From positions 1 through 5,223 of the forward strand of contig CADBPK010000095.1 of assembly GCA_902796465.1 (NCBI GenBank): a DNA stretch of 5,223 bases, given 5' to 3'. The stretch comes from an uncultured Erysipelotrichaceae bacterium (GTDB lineage: Bacteria; Bacillota_I; Bacilli_A; Erysipelotrichales; Erysipelotrichaceae). The position numbers were made by a program, and so were the translations under genes. The notes beneath the pieces are model-generated. The model saw nothing but the letters and a program-made list of their open reading frames with translations, was not told the DNA's origin and searched no databases. Shown one piece after another: positions 1 through 5,223 of the stretch. Every line of letters begins with the position of its first letter. The stretch's first letter is position 1.

Positions 1-386
1 GCCACTTCCTTCAGCTCGTCAGAGACCTTGTCCGGATGATCGTGCAGACAGTATTCAATGAACATCATCGTGTCATAATACGTATAATACGTTTCACATG
101 CCAGGGTACCGTCCATATCAAACACCGCAATACGGTCTTCCACAGGAATATAATACGTGCTGTTTTCATCCGTTACCGTGCTGACAAAATCGATCAGTTT
201 CTGCTTTGGAACGGAGTTTTCCGTCCAGAGTGTAAGCGGCTCGGCAGTTACTTCATCTGCCGTTTCCGGTTCAGCTGGTGCTGCACCTTTTCCGGATGTA
301 AATACAACACCGATCACCAGCAGCAGGATGAGCTCCAGAATCGCTGCCAACCGCCAGAAATTCAGTTGTTTTTTTGTGTTATCCAT
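1..386 (-). CDS. Membrane-anchored HAD-superfamily phosphatase, N-terminal part (cut by the window edge)
   Basis: This reads as an N-terminal fragment of a haloacid dehalogenase (HAD) superfamily hydrolase; 128 complete codons are present and the gene continues past the left edge. The catalytic motif I is FDMDGTL at residues 89-95, with nucleophile Asp90 and general acid/base Asp92. Before it, a short charged N-terminus (MDNTKKQ) is followed by a hydrophobic segment at about residues 12-30 and a Pro/Glu/Thr-rich linker at about 33-50. This indicates a signal anchor or signal peptide, so the catalytic domain should act outside the cytoplasmic membrane. Start: ATG at 386-384. A GGAGG at 405-401 is 14 bases away, which is long, but the upstream in-frame ATG at 407 runs into a stop after three codons. 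The family normally hydrolyses phosphate esters through a phospho-aspartate intermediate; the substrate here is unknown. The other HAD motifs lie outside the window, so activity cannot be judged. Confidence 0.85.
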   Translation of the reverse strand, partial: MDNTKKQLNFWRLAAILELILLLVIGVVFTSGKGAAPAEPETADEVTAEPLTLWTENSVPKQKLIDFVSTVTDENSTYYIPVEDRIAVFDMDGTLACETYYTYYDTMMFIEYCLHDHPDKVSDELKEV

Positions 387-419
387 ATCTTTCTTTCATT
401 CCTCCATGAATCATCCCTG

Positions 420-449
420 TTATTATTGCACCCCTTTTCAATTATGCAA
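420..449 (-). promoter_or_regulatory. Candidate sigma-A promoter for the HAD gene (proximal)
   Basis: On the minus strand a TTGCAT -35 element (449-444) is followed after 18 bases by a TAATAA -10 element (425-420). Shifting the -10 to AATAAT gives a 16-base spacer instead. Transcription would begin near 413 and leave a leader of roughly 27 bases that includes the GGAGG at 405-401. This is a consensus match by eye only. Confidence 0.35.
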
Positions 450-485
450 GCATATTCTTTCATCGAAAACCTTTTTATCCGGCAG

Positions 486-514
486 ATTATAAACAGGAAA
501 ATCACTTCTGTTAT
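486..514 (-). promoter_or_regulatory. Candidate sigma-A promoter for the HAD gene (distal)
   Basis: A perfect TATAAT -10 element (491-486) on the minus strand lies exactly 17 bases downstream of ATAACA (514-509), which matches 4 of 6 positions of the TTGACA -35 consensus. It would give a leader of about 93 bases to the HAD start. It lies downstream of the possible terminator at 566-618, so the HAD gene could be transcribed independently of the peptidase/YciI genes. Confidence 0.35.
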
Positions 515-565
515 GAGCATCTTTATCTTTCTTTCATACACAAACATTAAACGATTGAGCGTATC

Positions 566-618
566 AAAAAAAGCAGATTCCGGTTTAGGACAAACTTCCT
601 TTCCATGTGTCTGCTTTT
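566..618 (-). terminator. Possible rho-independent terminator after the peptidase/YciI transcript
   Basis: AAAAGCAGA (569-577) and TCTGCTTTT (610-618) form a perfect 9-base inverted repeat. Read on the minus strand, the stem ends in a run of seven T, as expected for an intrinsic terminator of the leftward transcript. Against this, the loop is long (32 bases), the stem is A/T-rich, and the structure lies about 110 bases beyond the end of the YciI frame. A small inner stem GTTT/AAAC (583-595) may shorten the loop. On the plus strand the T run is only four bases. Confidence 0.4.
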
Positions 619-729
619 ATAATAGAACTTCACAACTTCCTGCTTTTCAATCTTTCCGTTGTACTCTGCGGAGTTTTATCCGGAAGAAACAGAGATGCAG
701 GTGATTATGAAAGACTTTAGGGCATGATT

Positions 730-782
730 TTACTGAACGTATTTTTCTCCGTTGAGAAGAACAACATTCATCTGCTCCACTG
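730..782 (-). pseudogene. Out-of-frame C-terminal tail of the YciI-family gene
   Basis: Directly after the premature TGA (785-783), the neighbouring frame reads on as a family-like C-terminus. Counting from 801, codons 801-733 give GVWEKVTVEQ followed by MNVVLLNGEKYVQ, then TAA at 732-730. The part before 783 overlaps the upstream frame. The whole 1025-730 interval is 296 bases, one base short of a multiple of three. One missing base next to 802-803 would restore a 98-residue protein, a normal size for this family. So the tail is not a separate gene but the end of the frameshifted gene to its right. Confidence 0.7.
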
Positions 783-1025
783 TCACTTTCTCCCATACAC
801 CGGCTTTATATAAGGCTCTGAAGCGAGATATTCATCAAAGAGTTCCCTGTCCGGGAAATCCATAACCATGACAGATCCCTTCATCTTCCCTTCTTCATCC
901 AGAAGGCCGCCGGCACAAAGTACTTTGCCTTTGATCTGCGACATATTGGCAAGATGCTCTGGACGGACTTCCATCCGCTTTTGCAGCATTCCTGCACCAT
1001 CGTAAGCTGTGATAACAAACTGCAT
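783..1025 (-). CDS. YciI-family protein, frameshifted near the C-terminus
   Basis: This is a small protein of the YciI (YCII-related) family, dimeric alpha-beta proteins with a ferredoxin-like fold whose cellular role is mostly unknown. As read it has 80 residues, beginning MQFVITAYDG. It shows the family's RPEHLA segment at 21-26 with the conserved His24, a glycine-containing strand region (GKVLCAGGLLDEEGKMKGS, 33-51), and MDFPDR at 55-60 with Asp56. The final residues after Lys74 (PVYGRK) do not look like the family. The expected C-terminus follows in another frame down to 730, which points to a one-base deletion near 803, either real or a sequencing error. Start: ATG at 1025-1023 with AGGAG seven bases upstream. 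The longer start at 1055 adds 10 atypical residues and has its purine-rich stretch directly against the ATG. The stop codon of the upstream peptidase is 45 bases away, suggesting co-transcription. Confidence 0.8.
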   Translation of the reverse strand: MQFVITAYDGAGMLQKRMEVRPEHLANMSQIKGKVLCAGGLLDEEGKMKGSVMVMDFPDRELFDEYLASEPYIKPVYGRK

Positions 1026-1032
1026 CGTTTTT

Positions 1033-1037
1033 CTCCT
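1033..1037 (-). promoter_or_regulatory. Ribosome binding site that fixes the YciI start
   Basis: AGGAG on the minus strand (1037-1033) lies seven bases before the ATG at 1025-1023. This spacing is ideal and favours that start over the in-frame ATG at 1055, where a GGAAGG stretch is only about one base away. Confidence 0.7.
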
Positions 1038-1070
1038 TTCATGACTGACAATCATTCCTTCCGGAACTGA

Positions 1071-3722
1071 TTATTCGATTTCTGTCACAACAATTTCAGA
1101 CTGGAATTTACGCTGGTAAACATCGGTCAGCAGGACACCGTGACGGAGTGTGCATTTGCCGACAGGACCATCAGTTACCTTAACGTTTTTCGGTTCTTTG
1201 ACACGATATGTTTTAAACGCTGTTTTTGAGCCGATGCTGTTTCCTTCTTCATCATAGTAATCAAACAGGAAGTCCAGTGTCTGTCCGGTTTCGAGTTCAC
1301 TGTGACCCTTTTCCATATAGGCATCGGGATTGTCCGCTTCATCATAGCCGATGATCCTTCCTTCTGACGGTGTGTTTTCATCGACGGAAGGTGCCCATTC
1401 GATATACAGCAGTACTTCAGTATCTTTGTTCAGTATGGCTTTGGTATAGCCGGTAAAGATATCACCGCTCTTATCTGATCGCAGGCCGGTTGGTTCATAG
1501 AAGACCGGATGGCCATCGATGGAAACCCAGTTTCCGTCGGCGGTGATCATGAGATGACCGTTCTCATCGATCATCCCGGCATAATCTGAGCCAAGATACC
1601 TGAGACCTTCTTCTGTTTCCTGATAATAGAACTGTCTTTCATCAGAGATGATTTCCCAGACACTGTCAGAGAGTTCCAGGGAATACCCCTCGCCGTTTTT
1701 GCGGACCGGGATCTCAATCATAGCCGGTGTGGTTACATAGTTTTCAAATCCCGGTTTGTACCATTCTTCCTCCGTATAGTCGATCAATGCAAGCAGTTCT
1801 GACAGGAAGCTGTCAGTTTCGCCTGCAGATTTAACTTTTCTGGAAGCGGCCATAATAGAGAAGAAATCTGTATAGAATTTTTCCTGTTCCATAAGACCGT
1901 TGTTTTTAAGCTGTTTCCAGCAGTCTCCGTACGATGAGATCGACCTGTAAGGGAATGTAAATGCAAGGCCGTTGATTCCATCAGCACTTCTGCGGTTGCG
2001 CGCGACAATGCATGCCTGGACATGCGCAATCAGTTCTTTGATTTCACTGTCGCTCATGACAGAGTCATTGTAGTCTGTCCGCTGCAGGTTGCTGAGATAA
2101 TGAACCAGATCAAGCTGCTCGTTGTTCATGAATGTATATGAACTGTTTGCCGCAAGGGAAATATCAACGTAATCAGATTCGGCAGTGAGGATCGCTTCTT
2201 CCTGTTTTTCGAAAAGATCCTCCAGTTTTTCGTATGCCGGATTCACATATGTCAGATCCAGCAGTGAAAGTGTATATGTATTATCTTCACTGTCCAGAAT
2301 CTTCGTGTTGTATTTATCATAGGTTCCGATTACTTCACGGGCAAAATCTTCAGTAGGAATTGTCGGATCTTTTGCAAGCTTTCCAAAGGCGGAAGTATAG
2401 AACCAGCCGCCGGAGGGTTCACTCTCTTCCGATGCAAGATAATAATCAGCATACGGCTCCAGAAGTTTGGCAATTTCAATATCCTGCATCAGACATGCAT
2501 CAAACCCGATCATATCAAACTTCACACCGGAATCCCTGATGGCAGACACAACCTCATCCACCATGATCGTACCGCTTGAATTATCCTTCCGCTTGTTCAG
2601 GTTATCCTGGCCATAGCCGGTGGACAGACCTCCGCCGTGATCCCAGAGTACAAGGATATAGCGGTCTGCCGGATAATTCTCTTTTGCCCAGGTGATAAAG
2701 TCGAGCAGCTCGTTCCGGCTGGACATGGTTGTATAGGAATCAATATCCATGACCTTGTTCAGCTGACCGTTCTCCATTACATACCGGCCTACTGAATTCT
2801 TGTCAATGCCGCCGGTGAACCAGCGGTAGGAACCGCCGCATTCCAGAACAAACTTCAGCGAACTGCCCTGTTTTGTCGCATCTGCAAACTGTTTCATATT
2901 GATTGAAGCAGCGCCTATCTTGAATTCAAGATCCGACCCGATGACATATTCCATGACAACCACTGATTCGACATCAGACTTGTCAGCGAAGAATTTTTGA
3001 CGGGATGGAGTGATTGAGGCAAACTGCGCATAGTTGTCCTGCATATTCTCTTCGCGCAGGACTTCTGAGCCGTCCCCGGTGATATCTTTTGTATTTTCAT
3101 AAATATCACGCTGAAGATACTCGACTAACGGCCACGGTGTTTTCACCTTCAGAATCAGAAAGCCTACAATCATGCTGACAACTGCTGCTTCACCAAGGAA
3201 GAACAGTATGGAGACAAAACGCATTGTATAGCGAAACCATTTCTTTGGCCGCAGCAATCCAAGTTTGATCGGCGTGCCGTGCAGGAAACGGTTTTTATGA
3301 ATGTACCCAAGTGCCATGAGGAACGGTGCCGGGAACAGGATCATTGCGATTCGGAACAGCCATCCTTTCCCAAACGATTTTCCAAGTCGCCAGTACAGAC
3401 GGGTCAGATAGCCGTAATAGTTCAGAAAACCAAGGACCAGAAACAGGAATCCATAAACTCTCTGACCGGGTGAAACACGCTCAGCAAATGGCCTGAAATA
3501 CATCGCTGTCAGGAAAAACAGCAGCATGAACAGAAACGGATGCCGGAAGGCATATTTGGTTTCAAACATCGTATCACCGATCTTCTTCTCAGCCGCAAAC
3601 GGAATCAGTGCATAAATCCTTTTTAGATCCATTTTCCGCAGGATACCAAAGTACGCGATCATATGCACAAGACAGAGCAGAATAAAGACGGGCAAAACGT
3701 CGATGAACAGCAGATATAGCAT
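1071..3722 (-). CDS. Membrane-anchored clostripain-like (C11) cysteine peptidase
   Basis: The 883-residue product combines a polytopic membrane region with a peptidase C11 (clostripain, clan CD) domain. Hydrophobic segments lie at about residues 2-27, 62-79, 88-109, 121-141 and 168-192. Five passes would place everything after about residue 195 outside the cell if the N-terminus is also outside. The peptidase domain spans roughly 250-630. It carries the catalytic His362 in LVLWDHGGG (357-365) and Cys410 in IGFDACLM (405-412), plus the family-typical ASEESEPSGGWFYT (430-443) and GLAFTFPY (585-592). Residues 635-883 look beta-rich and are unassigned. Known C11 enzymes cleave after basic residues, Arg for clostripain; specificity here is inferred only. 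Start: ATG 3722-3720 with GGAGG at 3733-3729, six bases away. The frame is intact. The YciI-family gene follows 45 bases downstream. The helical N-terminus vaguely recalls DUF5684-type or signal-peptidase-like membrane regions, which I cannot confirm. Confidence 0.9.
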   Translation of the reverse strand: MLYLLFIDVLPVFILLCLVHMIAYFGILRKMDLKRIYALIPFAAEKKIGDTMFETKYAFRHPFLFMLLFFLTAMYFRPFAERVSPGQRVYGFLFLVLGFLNYYGYLTRLYWRLGKSFGKGWLFRIAMILFPAPFLMALGYIHKNRFLHGTPIKLGLLRPKKWFRYTMRFVSILFFLGEAAVVSMIVGFLILKVKTPWPLVEYLQRDIYENTKDITGDGSEVLREENMQDNYAQFASITPSRQKFFADKSDVESVVVMEYVIGSDLEFKIGAASINMKQFADATKQGSSLKFVLECGGSYRWFTGGIDKNSVGRYVMENGQLNKVMDIDSYTTMSSRNELLDFITWAKENYPADRYILVLWDHGGGLSTGYGQDNLNKRKDNSSGTIMVDEVVSAIRDSGVKFDMIGFDACLMQDIEIAKLLEPYADYYLASEESEPSGGWFYTSAFGKLAKDPTIPTEDFAREVIGTYDKYNTKILDSEDNTYTLSLLDLTYVNPAYEKLEDLFEKQEEAILTAESDYVDISLAANSSYTFMNNEQLDLVHYLSNLQRTDYNDSVMSDSEIKELIAHVQACIVARNRRSADGINGLAFTFPYRSISSYGDCWKQLKNNGLMEQEKFYTDFFSIMAASRKVKSAGETDSFLSELLALIDYTEEEWYKPGFENYVTTPAMIEIPVRKNGEGYSLELSDSVWEIISDERQFYYQETEEGLRYLGSDYAGMIDENGHLMITADGNWVSIDGHPVFYEPTGLRSDKSGDIFTGYTKAILNKDTEVLLYIEWAPSVDENTPSEGRIIGYDEADNPDAYMEKGHSELETGQTLDFLFDYYDEEGNSIGSKTAFKTYRVKEPKNVKVTDGPVGKCTLRHGVLLTDVYQRKFQSEIVVTEIE

Positions 3723-4040
3723 AGAATTCCTCCAATTAAGTCAAATGATACAGTATAACTCCTGCAATAACATCATTTCATACCATGCAGAGAAGCAAAA
3801 AACGGATCATAACAGTGATGAATGCAACGTTTCTGTTTCAGCGGGTTATGCCTTGTTCTCTGTCATCAGCAAGAGGAACTGTAACAGTACGCCGTCCTTT
3901 CTGTATTCTGATTTTTTGCCTTTATTCAGTAAGCTTTCATACTAAGCATATTGTTATTCCTTTTCTGTAAAGTTTTCTATATATAATATACAGCATGTTT
4001 TTACACTAAACTGTGCGGTTAATGGTTATATCTAAAGTTT

Positions 4041-4059
4041 TGCCGGTGAATCTCCGGCA
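4041..4059. repeat. Short inverted repeat TGCCGG/CCGGCA
   Basis: A perfect 6-base GC-rich stem (4041-4046 with 4054-4059) encloses the loop TGAATCT. A run of six T occurs at 4071-4076, but 11 bases beyond the stem, so it is not a standard plus-strand terminator. On the minus strand no T run follows. Its role is unknown. Confidence 0.4.
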
Positions 4060-4117
4060 GCGGAAATGCGTTTTTTCAGATATACGGACAGACTGTAACC
4101 TCGTAAAGCCGTCTTTC

Positions 4118-4141
4118 CATGCATGCATCTGTGCAGGCATG
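4118..4141. repeat. Imperfect hairpin containing a 10-base palindrome
   Basis: CATGC (4118-4122) pairs with GCATG (4137-4141), and after one A/G mismatch TGCA (4124-4127) pairs with TGCA (4132-4135) around the loop TCTG. The left arm overlaps the perfect palindrome ATGCATGCAT (4119-4128). No T run follows on either strand, so it is not a terminator. It lies 26-35 bases left of the candidate IS21 ends, so it could be a target-site feature. Confidence 0.4.
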
Positions 4142-4182
4142 AAATAATAATCTTCATGTAAAAGCCTGTACACAGTGATTAT

Positions 4183-4282
4183 TCCGGTAATTGAGAGCCA
4201 CCATGTCCGGTTTTGAGAGCCACCCAATCCGGATAAAGAGCCACCGTTCAATCAAGATGGCATTCCGCTTAGAGAGCCACTT
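4183..4282 (+). repeat. Four copies of a transposase-binding-type repeat at the IS21 left end
   Basis: The unit is TCCGG, four or five A/T-rich bases, then GAGAGCCACC. Copies start at 4183, 4206, 4228 and 4264; the GAGAGCCAC cores are at 4193-4201, 4215-4223, 4236-4244 (AAGAGCCAC) and 4272-4280. The first three are 21-23 bases apart, about two helical turns, and the fourth follows after 36 bases. The fourth has TCCGC and ends CACTT. The pattern fits the multiple end repeats known in IS21 elements; that IstA binds them is inferred. Confidence 0.7.
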
Positions 4283-4283
4283 C

Positions 4284-4316
4284 CAATCAGATAAGATTTG
4301 ATTGCGGGGAACCGCA
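4284..4316 (+). promoter_or_regulatory. Two overlapping leader hairpins before istA
   Basis: CAATCA (4284-4289) can pair with TGATTG (4299-4304). TGCGG (4303-4307) can pair with CCGCA (4312-4316) around GGAA, a GNRA-type tetraloop. The two stems share positions 4303-4304, so they cannot both form fully. The second ends 13 bases before the GGAGG that serves the transposase start. A role in limiting transposase synthesis is possible but only inferred. Confidence 0.3.
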
Positions 4317-4343
4317 TCGTCTGATGAATGGAGGTGTTTTTTA

Positions 4344-5223
4344 ATGGACGATAATAAATTAATCCTCAAATTGTTTTTTGAGGGCTTTTCACAGCGGAAG
4401 ATTGCTGAGAGACTGAAGAAATCACGCAATACGGTATCAGAAACTATACGGGCTTCTGATGCCCAACATCTCACTTTGGAACAGATTGTTGATCTTTCTG
4501 AAGATGAGCTCAACGCACTGTTATTCCCGGAAAAGCAGTTTATTCCGGAATATGTGCAGCCTGACTACGAGTATTGCCACAAAGAATTGATGAAAGATGG
4601 TGTAACTCTTTCCCTGTTGTACGAGGAGTATGTCGCACAGTGCCGGTCACAGAAGAAACCATTCTATAAGCGCACTCAGTTCTTTGATAAGTACGCTGAC
4701 TATGTTAAGAAGCACAGGCTGACCATGCACATCAACCATAAACCAGGTGACAGAGTGATGGTTGACTGGGATGGCACAACAATGGAAGTGTGTGACGAAT
4801 ATACCGGAGAGATCACTACGGCATACCTGTTCGTTGGTACACTGCCATTCAGTATGCTTTCTTACGTACAGGCCTGTCCAACTATGAAGGTACACGATTG
4901 GATCGACTGTCACATCAGAATGTTTGAATACTTTGATGGTGTTCCGAGACTGCTCATTCCTGACAATCTTAAGACAGGTATCATCACAAACAAGAAGTAT
5001 GAAGACCCCGTAACCAACAGAACATATCAGGAGATGGCTGACCATTACGGCATTACGATCATACCGGCACGCGTTCGCGCCCCGCGTGACAAAGCAGGCG
5101 TAGAAGGAAGCGTAGGCGATATCACACGTGCTGTGATTGGCAAGCTTCGGAACAGAAAGTTCTTTTCCTTTGATGCATTAAACAACGCTATACAGATCGA
5201 AATGGATAAGTTCAATACGAAGC
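4344..5223 (+). CDS. istA: IS21-family transposase IstA, N-terminal 293 codons (cut by the window edge)
   Basis: This is the DDE-type transposase of an IS21-family element, which cuts and joins the element ends together with the IstB AAA+ helper. The frame runs open from ATG 4344 to the right edge. A helix-turn-helix lies at about residues 15-36 (GFSQRKIAERLKKSRNTVS), the usual N-terminal DNA-binding part of IstA. The integrase-like catalytic core carries the full triad: Asp141 in VMVDWDG, Asp207 in LIPDNLKTG, and Glu254 in RDKAGVEGSVG. The Asp-Glu spacing of 46 intervening residues is typical of the family. Start: GGAGG at 4330-4334 lies nine bases upstream of the ATG. No stop or frameshift is visible, so the gene may be active. 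The C-terminal part and istB should follow to the right. Confidence 0.92.
   Translation, partial: MDDNKLILKLFFEGFSQRKIAERLKKSRNTVSETIRASDAQHLTLEQIVDLSEDELNALLFPEKQFIPEYVQPDYEYCHKELMKDGVTLSLLYEEYVAQCRSQKKPFYKRTQFFDKYADYVKKHRLTMHINHKPGDRVMVDWDGTTMEVCDEYTGEITTAYLFVGTLPFSMLSYVQACPTMKVHDWIDCHIRMFEYFDGVPRLLIPDNLKTGIITNKKYEDPVTNRTYQEMADHYGITIIPARVRAPRDKAGVEGSVGDITRAVIGKLRNRKFFSFDALNNAIQIEMDKFNTK

Larger units (their letters stand above)
387..729. other. Non-coding stretch between the YciI and HAD genes
   Basis: These 343 bases hold no convincing gene. The frames open here on either strand encode proteins of unnatural composition without a ribosome binding site. The stretch contains the two candidate HAD promoters and the 566-618 inverted repeat. 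Between 619 and 729 I see nothing I can assign. Confidence 0.6.
3723..4166. other. Non-coding stretch between the peptidase gene and the IS21 element
   Basis: About 440 bases without a convincing gene. It should hold the promoter of the leftward peptidase gene. The best minus-strand -35 is TTTACA (3973-3968), but its -10 candidate TATGCT is only 15 bases on, so I do not call it. The A/T-rich patch at 3978-3990 includes TATAAT on the plus strand without a partner. Short inverted repeats are the 11-base ACTGTAACAGT (3878-3888), TGCCGG/CCGGCA (4041-4059) and a hairpin at 4118-4141. The open frames here lack ribosome binding sites and recognisable motifs. A minus-strand frame ending near 4006 runs through the IS repeats and is probably chance. 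Confidence 0.5.
4167..5223 (+). mobile_element. IS21-family insertion sequence, left part (continues past the right edge)
   Basis: The element is recognised by its IstA-type transposase at 4344 onward and by the cluster of short repeats just upstream (4183-4282), the arrangement of an IS21 end, where several transposase-binding repeats lie inside the tip. IS21 tips begin with TG. TGTACACAG at 4167 and TGATTATTCC at 4176 are both possible left ends; I use the outer one. The right end, the istB helper ATPase gene and the target duplication are outside the window, so completeness and the exact boundary cannot be judged. Confidence 0.7.

Noticed and set aside
362..547. Minus-strand open frame of 61 codons upstream of the HAD gene
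   Set aside because: It overlaps the HAD start in another frame, covers both promoter candidates, and its composition is not protein-like.
36..704. Long plus-strand open frame of 222 codons across the HAD gene and the intergenic stretch
   Set aside because: It lies antisense to the clear HAD motif and signal anchor, has no ribosome binding site, and its composition (many His, Arg, Cys, Phe) is not that of a real protein.
3951..3987. Plus-strand promoter around TATAAT at 3982-3987
   Set aside because: No -35 element lies at the right spacing (TTGTTA is 25 bases away) and no plus-strand gene follows before the IS element.
4041..4076. Rho-independent terminator formed by TGCCGG/CCGGCA and the T run at 4071
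   Set aside because: The T run begins 11 bases after the stem, too far for an intrinsic terminator, and no plus-strand gene precedes it.
4213..4239. Promoter TTGAGA - 15 bases - TAAAGA for istA
   Set aside because: The spacing is short, the -10 is weak, and both elements are parts of the end repeats, so the match is probably chance.
4006..4251. Minus-strand open frame of 81 codons left of the IS21 element
   Set aside because: It begins inside the IS21 end repeats, lacks a ribosome binding site, and shows no motif I recognise. A gene remnant cannot be excluded but is not supported.
4183..4282. CRISPR array
   Set aside because: The repeats are short, few and unevenly spaced, and they abut an IS21 transposase gene. 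Transposon end repeats explain them better.
4154..4513. Minus-strand open frame of 119 codons over the IS21 end and the start of istA
   Set aside because: It is antisense to the well-supported IstA frame and runs through the terminal repeats, so it is a shadow.
4647..5045. Minus-strand open frame of 132 codons within istA
   Set aside because: It is antisense to the IstA catalytic core containing two of the three DDE residues, and has no start signal.

Overview
The window looks like chromosomal DNA of a low-to-moderate GC Bacillota bacterium, most plausibly a gut-type Clostridia or Erysipelotrichia. The reasons are strong GGAGG-type ribosome binding sites, a clostripain-type (C11) peptidase with a multi-pass membrane anchor, a membrane-anchored HAD phosphatase of a type I recall from Firmicutes, and an IS21-family insertion sequence. 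This placement rests on gene style, not on a marker gene.

Layout, left to right. (1) Positions 1-386, minus strand: the N-terminal 128 codons of a HAD-superfamily phosphatase with an N-terminal signal anchor; the rest lies outside the left edge. (2) 387-729: a non-coding stretch holding two candidate minus-strand promoters for the phosphatase and an inverted repeat (566-618) that could terminate the transcript arriving from the right. (3) 730-1025, minus: a YciI-family gene whose reading frame is broken near position 803. The last 23 codons of the family-like C-terminus are intact but in another frame. (4) 1071-3722, minus: an 883-residue protein with about five membrane segments followed by a clostripain-like cysteine peptidase domain with its His-Cys dyad, and a beta-rich C-terminal part. 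(5) 3723-4166: a non-coding stretch of about 440 bases with several inverted repeats and no convincing gene. (6) About 4167 to the right edge, plus: the left part of an IS21-family element. It has four copies of a short repeat typical of a transposase-binding end, two leader hairpins, and the first 293 codons of the IstA transposase with a complete DDE triad.

The peptidase and YciI genes are 45 bases apart, both with good ribosome binding sites, and probably share one transcript. The HAD gene follows in the same direction but has its own candidate promoters. The IS21 element points the opposite way and is an insertion next to this region, not a functional partner. I see no defence system, CRISPR array, tRNA or rRNA. 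The observations most worth checking are the YciI frameshift, the membrane-fused C11 peptidase, and the exact left end and repeat array of the IS21 element.
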